Positions 48,060 to 56,626 of a stretch of DNA of 64,000 nt are shown in pieces. How positions within the stretch are numbered: the first letter of the stretch is position 1; each line of letters opens with the position of its first letter. The notes under the pieces are model-generated. The model worked only from the letters and a program-made list of their open reading frames with translations. It was not told the DNA's origin and did no database searches. This stretch comes from Mesorhizobium huakuii (GTDB taxonomy: Bacteria > Pseudomonadota > Alphaproteobacteria > Rhizobiales > Rhizobiaceae). Position numbers and translations under genes: made by a program. The stretch spans positions 1 through 64,000 of the forward strand of contig NZ_BSNY01000030.1 in assembly GCF_030160235.1 (NCBI RefSeq), written 5' to 3'.

Positions 48060-50084
48060 TCAGCTGTCGAGGAAGCTGCGCAGCTTGCGCGACCGGCTCG
48101 GGTGCTTGAGCTTGCGCAGCGCCTTGGCTTCGATCTGGCGGATACGCTCGCGGGTGACCGAGAACTGCTGGCCGACTTCCTCCAGCGTGTGGTCGGTGTT
48201 CATGCCGATGCCGAAGCGCATGCGCAGCACGCGCTCCTCGCGCGGCGTCAGCGAGGCCAGAACGCGCGTCGTCGTCTCGCGCAGATTGGCCTGGATCGCG
48301 GCGTCGATCGGCAGGATCGCCATCTTGTCCTCGATGAAATCGCCCAGATGCGAATCCTCCTCGTCGCCGACCGGCGTTTCGAGCGAGATCGGCTCCTTGG
48401 CGATCTTCAACACCTTGCGCACTTTTTCCAGCGGCATGGCTAGCTTTTCGGCCAGTTCCTCCGGCGTCGGCTCGCGGCCGATCTCGTGCAGCATCTGGCG
48501 CGAGGTGCGCACGATCTTGTTGATCGTCTCGATCATGTGCACCGGAATGCGGATGGTGCGCGCCTGGTCGGCGATCGAACGCGTGATCGCCTGCCGGATC
48601 CACCATGTCGCGTAGGTCGAGAACTTGTAGCCGCGGCGGTATTCGAACTTATCAACCGCCTTCATCAGGCCGATATTGCCTTCCTGGATGAGGTCGAGGA
48701 ACTGCAGGCCGCGATTGGTGTATTTCTTGGCGATCGAGATGACGAGGCGCAGATTGGCCTCGACCATTTCCTTCTTGGCGATCGCGGCTTCGCGCTCGCC
48801 CTTCTGCACCTGGTTGACGATCTTGCGGAATTCCAGGATCGAGATCGCCGTTTCGGTGGCCAGGTGCTGGATCTCGGCGCGCAGGTCCTTGATCGCATCC
48901 TTCTCGTTCTTGGTGAATTCCTTCCAGCCGCGCGAGGTCAGGTTGCCGATCGCGCGCGTCCAGTTGGGGTCAAGCTCGGAACCCTGATATTCCTTCAGGA
49001 ACTCCTCGCGGCGCACGCCATAGCTTTCGGCGAGGCGCAAAAGCTTGCCCTCGTTCTGCACCAGGCGCTTGTTGATGTCGTAGAGCTGCTCGACCAGCGC
49101 CTCGATGCGCGCCGTGTTGAGCGACAGCGACTTCACAGCCTTGATCAGCTGGTCCTTCAGCTCCTTCAGCCGGCGGTCCTGGCTGGGCGATAGCGTGCCG
49201 GCCGCGGCCAGACGGTTCTCGACCTGCTGGTCCTGCAGCTTGCGCAGCTTCTTGTAGGTGTCGGCGATGACGTCGAGCGTCTCCATGACCTGCGGACGCA
49301 GTTCCGCTTCCATGGCCGCCAGCGAGAGGCTCGCCTCGTCCTCGTCTTCCTCGTCGTCGTCCCCGATGCCGCGCGTATCGGCGCCGACATTGGTGATGTC
49401 GTCTTCATCGTCGCGCCCGCGCCGCGGCTTTTCCTCGGCCTTGGGCGCTTCCTCGATGCGCTCGACCACCGGCGCCTGCTTGGCTTCCGGGCCGGCATAG
49501 GTGGCTTCGAGATCGATGATCTCGCGCAGCAGGATCTTGGATTCGTTGAGCTCGTCGCGCCAGATGATGATGGCCTGGAAGGTCAGCGGGCTTTCGCACA
49601 GGCCCGCGATCATCGTCTCGCGGCCGGCCTCGATGCGCTTGGCAATGGCGATTTCGCCCTCGCGCGACAAAAGCTCCACCGAGCCCATCTCGCGCAGATA
49701 CATGCGCACCGGATCGTCGGTGCGGTCGGTCGGCTCTTTCTTGGTGGTGGTGGCGGCAACCGCCGTGCCGGTCTGTTCGGCCAGCTCGTTGGCATCTTCC
49801 TCGGCGTCCGCCGCGGTGTCGCCGGCCTCGGCCTCTTCGCCCTGCTCGTCATCCTCGACGACGTTGATGCCCATGTCGGACAGCATCGCCATCGTGTCCT
49901 CGATCTGCTCGGAGGTCACTTCCTCGGAAGGCAGCACCGAATTCAACTCGTCCATCGTGACATAGCCGCGCTTCTTGGCGGCCTTGATCATCTTCTTGAC
50001 AGCATCATCGGAAAGGTCGAGCAGAGGGCCATCGGTGGCGCCTTCGCGTTCGGTCTCGACCTCTTCCTTTTCCTTAGTCGCCAT
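48060..50084 (-). CDS. rpoD: RNA polymerase primary sigma factor RpoD
   Basis: 674 residues, the normal alphaproteobacterial length. Region 1.1 starts with [20 protein letters not shown] and includes [16 protein letters not shown]. Region 1.2 is [11 protein letters not shown], followed by the acidic non-conserved region (residues 200-260). Region 2 contains [19 protein letters not shown] and the -10-reading [17 protein letters not shown]. Region 3 is [15 protein letters not shown]. Region 4 recognises the -35 element ([20 protein letters not shown]). It directs housekeeping transcription. Its upstream neighbour on the same strand is dnaG, the conserved dnaG-rpoD order, 366 bp apart, with its own terminator downstream. 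Confidence 0.97.
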   Translation of the reverse strand: MATKEKEEVETEREGATDGPLLDLSDDAVKKMIKAAKKRGYVTMDELNSVLPSEEVTSEQIEDTMAMLSDMGINVVEDDEQGEEAEAGDTAADAEEDANELAEQTGTAVAATTTKKEPTDRTDDPVRMYLREMGSVELLSREGEIAIAKRIEAGRETMIAGLCESPLTFQAIIIWRDELNESKILLREIIDLEATYAGPEAKQAPVVERIEEAPKAEEKPRRGRDDEDDITNVGADTRGIGDDDEEDEDEASLSLAAMEAELRPQVMETLDVIADTYKKLRKLQDQQVENRLAAAGTLSPSQDRRLKELKDQLIKAVKSLSLNTARIEALVEQLYDINKRLVQNEGKLLRLAESYGVRREEFLKEYQGSELDPNWTRAIGNLTSRGWKEFTKNEKDAIKDLRAEIQHLATETAISILEFRKIVNQVQKGEREAAIAKKEMVEANLRLVISIAKKYTNRGLQFLDLIQEGNIGLMKAVDKFEYRRGYKFSTYATWWIRQAITRSIADQARTIRIPVHMIETINKIVRTSRQMLHEIGREPTPEELAEKLAMPLEKVRKVLKIAKEPISLETPVGDEEDSHLGDFIEDKMAILPIDAAIQANLRETTTRVLASLTPREERVLRMRFGIGMNTDHTLEEVGQQFSVTRERIRQIEAKALRKLKHPSRSRKLRSFLDS

Positions 50085-50450
50085 AATTTTTATCTTCTCC
50101 TAGCGGCCGGGCATCGGGGCCGCGTAAGCTGTCGGACCAGTCAAATCGGATAGGCTCGTTTCGAAACGCGCTTCACCGGGCCACTAACTTCATTGATCGT
50201 TAAGTCCAGATTAACCCTGATATCTGTGGCAGGCGGCCTGCCTGTCCAGTGACCAGTACCTCACATCGCTCATTTCCCGTCGGCGCGGGTGCGGGTTAAC
50301 GTTTCGAATCGTCCTGATTCCGCCATTCTGTCTGAAGGTCAAGCGCCTCTGGCATGATTCGCATGAAAAAAGCGAATCAATTACCCGACTTAGCGCGCCT
50401 TGCTCCACTGGGAAGCCTGGCCACGCTCTCATTCCTGCACTCAGCTGCAC
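50085..50450. other. Intergenic region between dnaG and rpoD
   Basis: 366 bp with no convincing gene. It probably holds an rpoD promoter. A palindrome-poor, moderately AT-rich part around 50170-50220 (TTAAGTCCAGATTAACCCTGA) lies upstream of rpoD. No intrinsic terminator with a long T-run was found after dnaG. Confidence 0.45.
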
Positions 50451-52385
50451 TTAGGCTCGCCCAGCCCTGCCCGACGAAACGCCAAATCCTTCGATCAGCG
50501 CTTCCGTCGCCTGTACATCCTGAAATTGCGCCTGAATTTCGATCAGATGGCGGAAGTTTTCGTCCGAGGGATCTGCTTCGAGCGCCGCTTCCGCCTGTTT
50601 CAGTTCCTTATGTAAGGTGCGCGCGCTGCGCTGCAAGTGCAGGGCCTGGTTCAGAGCGTCGCGGGCGTCGTCGAGTGCCGCCGTCTCCAGCGCCGGCCAT
50701 TGCCGCGCCCGCCGGATCAGGCCGACGGCGCGCTCCCAGATCTCGGCGCAGCCGGCACGCTCGATCGTCGCCACCACGGCATGGCGATCATTGGCCATGT
50801 CGTGCGCCATCGCATCGAGGATGGCGGCATGCAGCCGCTGGAGCTCGGAATTGGCGAGGTCGAGAAATTCGACGTGGGCGAAATTCTCGTCGATCAGCGC
50901 CGGATGGTTGACCAAGGCCACGATGATCGTCGCCTCGCGCACCGACATGCCCTCGCTGCCGCGCTTGACCAGCGCCGACTGGCCAAGGCTTTCGGTGATT
51001 GCCATGCGGCCGCCACCCGGCTTGGCGAATTGTCCGCCGGGCGCCGAAGTCTTGCCCTGTCCCGGTTTCCAGTCCTGACGGCCTTGCCGCGCATCGCGCT
51101 GGGCGCTGAAGAAGTTCAGCACCCGCTCGCGCATCCACTGCTGGTAGTGGTAGCGCTGGCTCTCGTCGCGGATGCGGCTGGTGAGTTCGCGCAGCCGCTT
51201 CTCCAGTTCCGCCCGGCGCTCCGGCGTGTCGAAGACGCCGCCTGACGTCTCGCGCATCCACAACAGGTCGGCCAGCGGACGCGCTTCGGCAAGCACGGCG
51301 CGGAAAGCCTCCGGTCCCTCGGCCTTGACGAGATCGTCGGGATCCTTGCCTTCCGGCAGCAGCGCGAAGCGCGCCGAGCGGCCGGCCTGCACCGAAGGCA
51401 ACGCCAAGTCGGCGGCCCGCCACGCCGCCTTCAGACCAGCCTTGTCGCCGTCGAAGCACAGCATCGGCTCCGGCGCCATGCGCCACAACAGCTCCAGCTG
51501 GTTTTCGGTGAGCGCGGTGCCGAGCGGCGCCACGACATTCTCGAAACCGGCCTGCGCCAGCGCGATCACGTCCATATAGCCTTCGACGGCAATGACCGTG
51601 CCGTCCTTGGCGAGCGCCTTGCGCGCACGCGCGAAATTGTAGAGCACATTGCCCTTGTGGAAGAGCTCGGTGTCGGGCGAGTTCATGTATTTGGCCAGCG
51701 CGTCGGGCGCCAGCGCACGGCCACCGAAAGCGATGATCTTGCCGCGCGAATCCGGGATCGGGAACATGATGCGGTCGCGGAACCAGTCATAGGAGACCGG
51801 AATGTCGTCGCCATGACGCACCAGTCCGCAAGCCTCGATATCCGCCTTCGGCACGCCTTTTGCCGCGAGATGCTCTTTCAGTGCGTTGCGGCTATCGGGC
51901 GCGAAGCCAAGCCGGAATGACTGCTGCGTGGCCGGCGTCAACCCACGATCACGCAGATAGGCGCGGGCTTTCGCTCCTTCCGGACCCTGCAGCCGTTCCT
52001 GGAAAAAGGCGGTCGCCATTTCCATGACGTCGGTAAGGCTGGCGCGTTCCTTCTCGCGGCGCTCCTCCTGGGCGTCGCGGACCGGCATCGGTACGCCGGC
52101 CATGTCGGCGATCTTCTCGACCGCTTCAGGGAAACTCATTCCGTCGAGTTCGGTCAGGAATTTGAAATGATCGCCCGAGACCGAGCAGCCGAAACAATGG
52201 TAGCGGCCCTTCTTGTCCTCGCAGTGGAAGGACGGGCTCTTCTCGCCATGGAACGGGCAGCAGGCCCAAAAGTCGCCGCGCGACGCGTTGGTCTTCCTGC
52301 GGTCCCAGGCCACGCGCTGGCCGATAACCGATGAAATCGGCACGCGGTCGCGGATCTCGTCGAGAAAGGCGGGCGGAAAGCGCAT
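50451..52385 (-). CDS. dnaG: DNA primase DnaG
   Basis: 644 residues from ATG 52385. The CHC2 zinc-binding domain is at 40-65 (ACCPFHGEKSPSFHCEDKKG, then HCFGC). The primase core and TOPRIM follow, with GGRALAPDALAKYMNSPDT, VIAVEGYMDVIALAQ and FDGDKAGLKAA (metal-binding Glu and Asp). The C-terminal 200 residues form the helicase-binding region. It makes RNA primers at the fork with DnaB. An upstream ATG at 52406 is possible. The gene is upstream of rpoD on the same strand, the usual rhizobial arrangement. Confidence 0.97.
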   Translation of the reverse strand: MRFPPAFLDEIRDRVPISSVIGQRVAWDRRKTNASRGDFWACCPFHGEKSPSFHCEDKKGRYHCFGCSVSGDHFKFLTELDGMSFPEAVEKIADMAGVPMPVRDAQEERREKERASLTDVMEMATAFFQERLQGPEGAKARAYLRDRGLTPATQQSFRLGFAPDSRNALKEHLAAKGVPKADIEACGLVRHGDDIPVSYDWFRDRIMFPIPDSRGKIIAFGGRALAPDALAKYMNSPDTELFHKGNVLYNFARARKALAKDGTVIAVEGYMDVIALAQAGFENVVAPLGTALTENQLELLWRMAPEPMLCFDGDKAGLKAAWRAADLALPSVQAGRSARFALLPEGKDPDDLVKAEGPEAFRAVLAEARPLADLLWMRETSGGVFDTPERRAELEKRLRELTSRIRDESQRYHYQQWMRERVLNFFSAQRDARQGRQDWKPGQGKTSAPGGQFAKPGGGRMAITESLGQSALVKRGSEGMSVREATIIVALVNHPALIDENFAHVEFLDLANSELQRLHAAILDAMAHDMANDRHAVVATIERAGCAEIWERAVGLIRRARQWPALETAALDDARDALNQALHLQRSARTLHKELKQAEAALEADPSDENFRHLIEIQAQFQDVQATEALIEGFGVSSGRAGRA

Positions 52386-52470
52386 TGAGGGAACTCGTTT
52401 CCCCACCATATAATCATGCCAGCGAATTCCGACGACCCCCAATACGGGCCATACCCGGTTTCCACAGGGC

Positions 52471-52502
52471 AAAAAGAAAGGCAGCCGTTGCGGGCCGCCT
52501 TC
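52471..52502 (-). terminator. Intrinsic terminator after the RcnB-like gene
   Basis: Minus strand AAGGCGGCC, CGCAAC loop, GGCTGCCTT with one G-U pair, then TCTTTTTG. It lies 25 bp downstream of the stop at 52528 and separates it from dnaG. Confidence 0.8.
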
Positions 52503-52527
52503 CTTCCCAGTCCCGCTATGCGGGAAC

Positions 52528-52896
52528 CTATTGCGCGGCAAGCGCGCCGAAGATGACGCCCGAGAGGATGCCGACCAGCACATAGTCGTTGCCGACACGG
52601 ATCCATTCCTGGCCGCGGCCGGGACGATGCAGGCCGTAGCGGCCATAGTCGCGGATCGGCTGGTGCTGCCGCCAGCCGGAATATTTCTGGCCATTGCGCC
52701 AGTGGTTCCGCTTCACGACGACTTTTTTCTTGAAGACGCGCTTCCTCACATCATTGTGGTGGCCGGGCTTCTGCCAGTCGACCTTGGCGTAGTTCGACTG
52801 CGGCGCGGCCGGCGCGCTCATCGGCGCGGCCTGGCCGGTGAGTGAGGTGGCGGCCAGGATCGAGACGGCAAGGACAGAAAGAACAATGCGCTTCAT
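52528..52896 (-). CDS. RcnB-family secreted protein
   Basis: 122 residues from ATG 52896 (AAAGGAGAT upstream). Signal peptide MKRIVLSVLAVSILAATSLT through GQAA. The mature protein is very basic (VRKRVFKKKVVVKRNHWRNG) and ends RDYGRYGLHRPGRGQEWIRV and NDYVLVGILSGVIFGALAAQ, the RcnB pattern of a basic domain plus a Gly-rich hydrophobic end. E. coli RcnB influences nickel and cobalt balance in the periplasm; rhizobial copies are numerous and uncharacterised. Transcribed alone with its own terminator. Confidence 0.88.
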   Translation of the reverse strand: MKRIVLSVLAVSILAATSLTGQAAPMSAPAAPQSNYAKVDWQKPGHHNDVRKRVFKKKVVVKRNHWRNGQKYSGWRQHQPIRDYGRYGLHRPGRGQEWIRVGNDYVLVGILSGVIFGALAAQ

Positions 52897-53273
52897 CAGA
52901 AATCTCCTTTGTTGTCGATGCCCGAGGAATAGTGGCCAGCGGATGAACTGAAACTGAACATCGGCATTACAATTACGTAATGAAATCTTCCGCTTAATGC
53001 CGATATTTGAACATTCTCGCAAAGACGGGGGGCTAGACCACCGGCAAAGTGGCCGTTCTCCTGAGCGGCCACTGCAACCATTTGCGCACCCATCCATTTC
53101 CCGACACGGCATGTCGCGCCGCGACGGCCTCTTGAAATCGCCAAATTTTTATTATTCGGCTAAAATATTCCGGCTATTATTCACAGTGCCATGGCCATGA
53201 TTCGAACCCTTGCTTTTCCGCCTGTTCGCCGCGCCGCCCGCACCGCGTGCCCTGTCCGCATGCCGGCGCCGAA
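52897..53273. other. Intergenic region between divergent RcnB-like and Na/Pi genes
   Basis: 377 bp. A conspicuously AT-rich core at 53140-53185 (AAATTTTTATTATTCGGC, AAAATATTCCGGCTATT) probably holds the promoters. No gene or RNA element was recognised. Confidence 0.45.
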
Positions 53274-54938
53274 ATGAGCGGTTCCGTCGTCCTCCTGCAC
53301 CTAGCCGGCGCCGTCGCGCTGATGCTGTTTGCCACCCGCATGGTGAAGACCGGCGTCGAACGCGCCTATGGCGACGTGCTGCGCCACAGGCTGCGCGCCA
53401 CCATGCGCAATCCGATCATGGCGGTGCTGGCCGGCACCGGCCTTGCCATCGCCCTGCAGAGCTCGACCGCCGTGACACTTTTGGTCGGCTCCTTCGCCGG
53501 TTCCGGCATCGTCTCGGGCGCGGCCGGCCAATTGGCGGTGCGCGGCGCCGAGATCGGCTCGGCGCTGGTGGTCAAGCTGCTGACCTTCGACCTTACGCTG
53601 CTGGTGCCGCTCTGCCTGATCACCGGCACGGTGATGTTCATGGCCACCGAGCGGCGCGACTGGCGCCAGACCGGCCGCATCCTGGTCGGTATCGGCCTCT
53701 TGATCCTGTCGCTGGAAATGATCGGCCAGGCGTCGGAGCCGCTGCGCAACAGCCAGCTCATGCCGGTCATCATCAATTACTTCTCCAGCGATTCCATCAC
53801 CGCCTATCTCTTGGCGGCGCTGATCACCTGGCTGTTCCAGTCGAGCATCGCCGCGGTGCTTTTGATGGCGACGCTGGCCGGCCGCGGCCTGATCAGCCCG
53901 GAACTCGGCGTCGTCCTCATCCTCGGCGTCAATCTCGGCTCCTCGATCATCGCGCCAATGCTGACCCGGTCGGCCGGGCCAGCCGTGCGCGTCGTGCCGA
54001 TCGGCAATCTGCTGATGCGCGGGCTCGGCTCGCTGGTCATGCTGGTCCTGTTCATGATCGTCCGGCCCCATGTCGGCTTCCTCGGCGCGACGGCGGCCGA
54101 CCAGATCGTGAACGCCCATATCCTGTTCAACGTCATCATCCTGCTCGCAGGCCTGCCGCTGGCCGGCTTCGTCTACCGCGCCTCGGAGAAGATCGTCGAA
54201 CTCGGTACCAGGGCAGCACCGGCCGCCTCGCTCGACGTCATCGAATTGTCCGCGCTCAACGAAAGCGCGCTCGACGTGCCGAGCCAGGCTCTGGCCAACG
54301 CGACGCGCGAAGTGGTGCGGGTCTGCGAGACGGTCGAGATCATGCTGAAGCGCATCATCGAGCTCTATGAGAGCGCCGACGCCGACAAGATCAAGGCGCT
54401 GGCCGCGCTCGACGATCGTGTCGACCGCAAGCATGCTGCGATCAAGCTCTATCTCGCCAAGGTCACCAAGAACCCGCTGACCGAGGACGAGGCGCTGCGC
54501 TGCCAGGAACTGATCGGCGCCTGCGTCAAGCTCGAGCAGGTCGGCGACATCATCGTGCGCAACATGCTGGTGCATGTGAAGAAGAAAGTCGATCGCGGGC
54601 TGGAATTCACCGACGAGGGCTGGAGCGAATTGTGCGCCTTCCACGGCTCGGTGCTGGCCAACGCCAGGCTTGCCTTCAACGTGCTGGTCTCGCGCGACCC
54701 CGAAACGGCCCGCCAGCTGGTGCTGGAGAAGGACCAGTTGCGCGACCGCGAGAAGGAAACCAGCGCCAGCCATTTCCTGCGGCTGCGCGAAGGCACCGCC
54801 AAAAGCGTCGAGACCAGCTCGATCCATCTCGACACCATCCGCGACCTGAAGCAGATCAATTCGCTGCTGGCCTCGATGGCCTATCCGGTGCTGGAAGAGC
54901 GCGGCCTTCTCACAGGATCCCGACTGAAGGCAAGCTAG
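53274..54938 (+). CDS. Na/Pi-cotransporter family protein with PhoU-like C-terminal domain
   Basis: 554 residues from ATG 53274. The membrane part (residues 1-310) has two inverted repeats with the QSST motif (LAIALQSSTAVTLLVGSFAGSG, then WLFQSSIAAVLLMATLAG) of NptA-type phosphate cotransporters. Residues 330-545 are a helical PhoU-like domain (VVRVCETVEIMLKRIIELYE, EALRCQELIGACVKLEQVGDIIVRNM). It should import phosphate with sodium or a related anion. There is no linked pho gene. A short intergenic gap of 130 bp separates it from the next plus-strand gene. Confidence 0.9.
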   Translation: MSGSVVLLHLAGAVALMLFATRMVKTGVERAYGDVLRHRLRATMRNPIMAVLAGTGLAIALQSSTAVTLLVGSFAGSGIVSGAAGQLAVRGAEIGSALVVKLLTFDLTLLVPLCLITGTVMFMATERRDWRQTGRILVGIGLLILSLEMIGQASEPLRNSQLMPVIINYFSSDSITAYLLAALITWLFQSSIAAVLLMATLAGRGLISPELGVVLILGVNLGSSIIAPMLTRSAGPAVRVVPIGNLLMRGLGSLVMLVLFMIVRPHVGFLGATAADQIVNAHILFNVIILLAGLPLAGFVYRASEKIVELGTRAAPAASLDVIELSALNESALDVPSQALANATREVVRVCETVEIMLKRIIELYESADADKIKALAALDDRVDRKHAAIKLYLAKVTKNPLTEDEALRCQELIGACVKLEQVGDIIVRNMLVHVKKKVDRGLEFTDEGWSELCAFHGSVLANARLAFNVLVSRDPETARQLVLEKDQLRDREKETSASHFLRLREGTAKSVETSSIHLDTIRDLKQINSLLASMAYPVLEERGLLTGSRLKAS

Positions 54939-55069
54939 CGAGAACGGATTTGCCGCGGCGGCGTCAAGTTGGGAACAAGCTTGCGTCATTCCGGCTTGAA
55001 CGGAAAAATTAGTCTTTGCTCACCCTGCCGCCCGTCGGCTAAGCATCTGATGCCCCCGGGAGGAAATCG

Positions 55070-55279
55070 ATGGATACCCATTCGCGCAGTTTCGCCAAGG
55101 CGCTTTCCTGGCGAATAACCGGCACCATCGACACGATGATCATCTCACTTGTGGTGACTGGCAGCATCAAGCTGGCCGCCGCCATCGGCGTGACGGAGGT
55201 CTTCACCAAATCGCTGCTCTATTATTTTCATGAGCGTGCATGGCTGAAGATCCCTTACGGGCGCAGGACCCCTGTTTAG
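55070..55279 (+). CDS. DUF2061 membrane protein
   Basis: 69 residues, the family's usual size, behind GGGAGGA. MDTHSRSFAKALSWRITGTID, the hydrophobic TMIISLVVTGSIKLAAAIGV, and FTKSLLYYFHERAWLKIPYGR match DUF2061, which has two short membrane segments. The family is linked in some bacteria to sulfate or lipid processes but has no proven function. Single gene. The frame fits between the Na/Pi protein and the MFS gene. Confidence 0.9.
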   Translation: MDTHSRSFAKALSWRITGTIDTMIISLVVTGSIKLAAAIGVTEVFTKSLLYYFHERAWLKIPYGRRTPV

Positions 55280-55427
55280 CGGCTTGCCCGCTGCCGGCAT
55301 GCCCTTTTCGAGATTGCGCGCCAGCGGCAAGGGGAGCGGTCAAGAAAAGCTAAAGTCGCGACAAAAATTTCTGGATTGCCCGCGCCGCCCATCCGTGGTT
55401 TGACGCCATTCCAGCCAAGGCTTTCCC

Positions 55428-56612
55428 ATGTCGCTTCCGCTCATTGCCCTGTTCATTGCCGCTTTTGCTTTCGGCACCACCGAATTCGTCATTGCCGGCG
55501 TGCTGCCGCAAGTGGCTGAGGGGCTCGGCGTTTCGGTTCCATCCGCCGGCTATCTGGTCTCCGGCTACGCCTGCGGCATCGCCATTGGCGGCCCGCTGCT
55601 GGCGCTCGCCACCAAATCGCTGCCGCGCAAGACCTTGCTGCTCGGCCTCGCCATCGCTTTCACCATCGGCCAGGCGGCCTGTGCGCTGGCGCCAGACTTC
55701 ACCTCGATGCTGCTGCTGCGCATCGCCGTGGCCGTCGCGCACGGTGCCTATTTCGGCGTCGCCATGGTGGTCGCGGTCGGCCTCGTTCCCGAGGACAAAC
55801 GCGGCATGGCAGTCGCGGTCATCCTGTCCGGCCTCACCGTATCCAACGTCATCGGCGTGCCGGCCGGCACCGCCATCGGCAACATCTGGGGGTGGCGCGC
55901 GACCTTCTGGGTGATGTGCGCGCTCGGCGTGGCGGCAACTTGCGCCATGGCGGCGCTGTTGCCGCGCACCGCCGGATATCAGGCCAAGCCCGCCGGCCTG
56001 GCGCGTGAGGTCCGCGTGCTGGCGCGCCAGCAGGTCTGGACCTCGCTGATCCTGATGCTCATGCTGATGCTCGGCCAGTTCTGCCTGTTCACCTACATCA
56101 CGCCGACCTTGCTTGAGGTCACCGGGCTCGACGAAGACCTGGTGCCCTGGGTGCTGTTGCTCAATGGCGTCGGCGCGACGCTTGGCGTCTTCCTCGGCGG
56201 CAAGCTGTCCGACTGGAAGCTGATGCCGTCGCTGATCACCATGCTCGCTTTGCAGGCGGTGACGCTGGCGGTCATCTACGCCGTCAGCCCCTATCCCCTG
56301 CCGATGATCGTGGCGATCGTCATCTGGGGTGGCCTCAACTTCGCCATCGGCACGCCGATCCAGACCCGCATCCTGGCCTGGACGGCCGACGCGTCCAATC
56401 TTGCCTCCTCGCTGATCCCGTCCGGCTTCAATGTCGGCATCGCGCTGGCAGCGTCGCTCGGCGCCGCCATGCTCAATGCCGGCTACGGCTACCGCAGCCT
56501 GCCGGTGGTCGGCGCTTTCGCCATGCTGGTCGCCGTGGTGGTGGCTGTCGTCTCCCAGCTCTGGGAAGCCCGCAGCAACGCCACGCCGCCACTGACGGCC
56601 CCGGCCGAATAG
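55428..56612 (+). CDS. MFS efflux transporter, AraJ/YdhP-like
   Basis: 394 residues with twelve membrane helices. The start LIALFIAAFAFGTTEFVIAG and LLPQVAEGLGVSVPSAGYLVSGYACG are the conserved first segment of AraJ-type exporters. LPRKTLLLGLAIAFTIGQ carries the loop motif, and DRGVVV-like segments recur. The family exports sugars, nucleosides or drugs (for example arabinose, chloramphenicol-type compounds). The substrate is unknown. The gene is convergent with the P-type ATPase gene 15 bp away. Confidence 0.88.
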   Translation: MSLPLIALFIAAFAFGTTEFVIAGVLPQVAEGLGVSVPSAGYLVSGYACGIAIGGPLLALATKSLPRKTLLLGLAIAFTIGQAACALAPDFTSMLLLRIAVAVAHGAYFGVAMVVAVGLVPEDKRGMAVAVILSGLTVSNVIGVPAGTAIGNIWGWRATFWVMCALGVAATCAMAALLPRTAGYQAKPAGLAREVRVLARQQVWTSLILMLMLMLGQFCLFTYITPTLLEVTGLDEDLVPWVLLLNGVGATLGVFLGGKLSDWKLMPSLITMLALQAVTLAVIYAVSPYPLPMIVAIVIWGGLNFAIGTPIQTRILAWTADASNLASSLIPSGFNVGIALAASLGAAMLNAGYGYRSLPVVGAFAMLVAVVVAVVSQLWEARSNATPPLTAPAE

Positions 56613-56626
56613 CCCGCGACAAGCCC

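Noticed and set aside
50085-50450. Possible structured RNA between dnaG and rpoD
   Set aside because: No stable nested stems or conserved pattern could be seen by eye. It is described as ordinary intergenic DNA.
53301-54989. 562-codon minus-strand open frame opposite the Na/Pi cotransporter gene
   Set aside because: Antisense shadow of a GC-rich gene. No motif or promoter, and low-complexity His/Gln/Asp composition.
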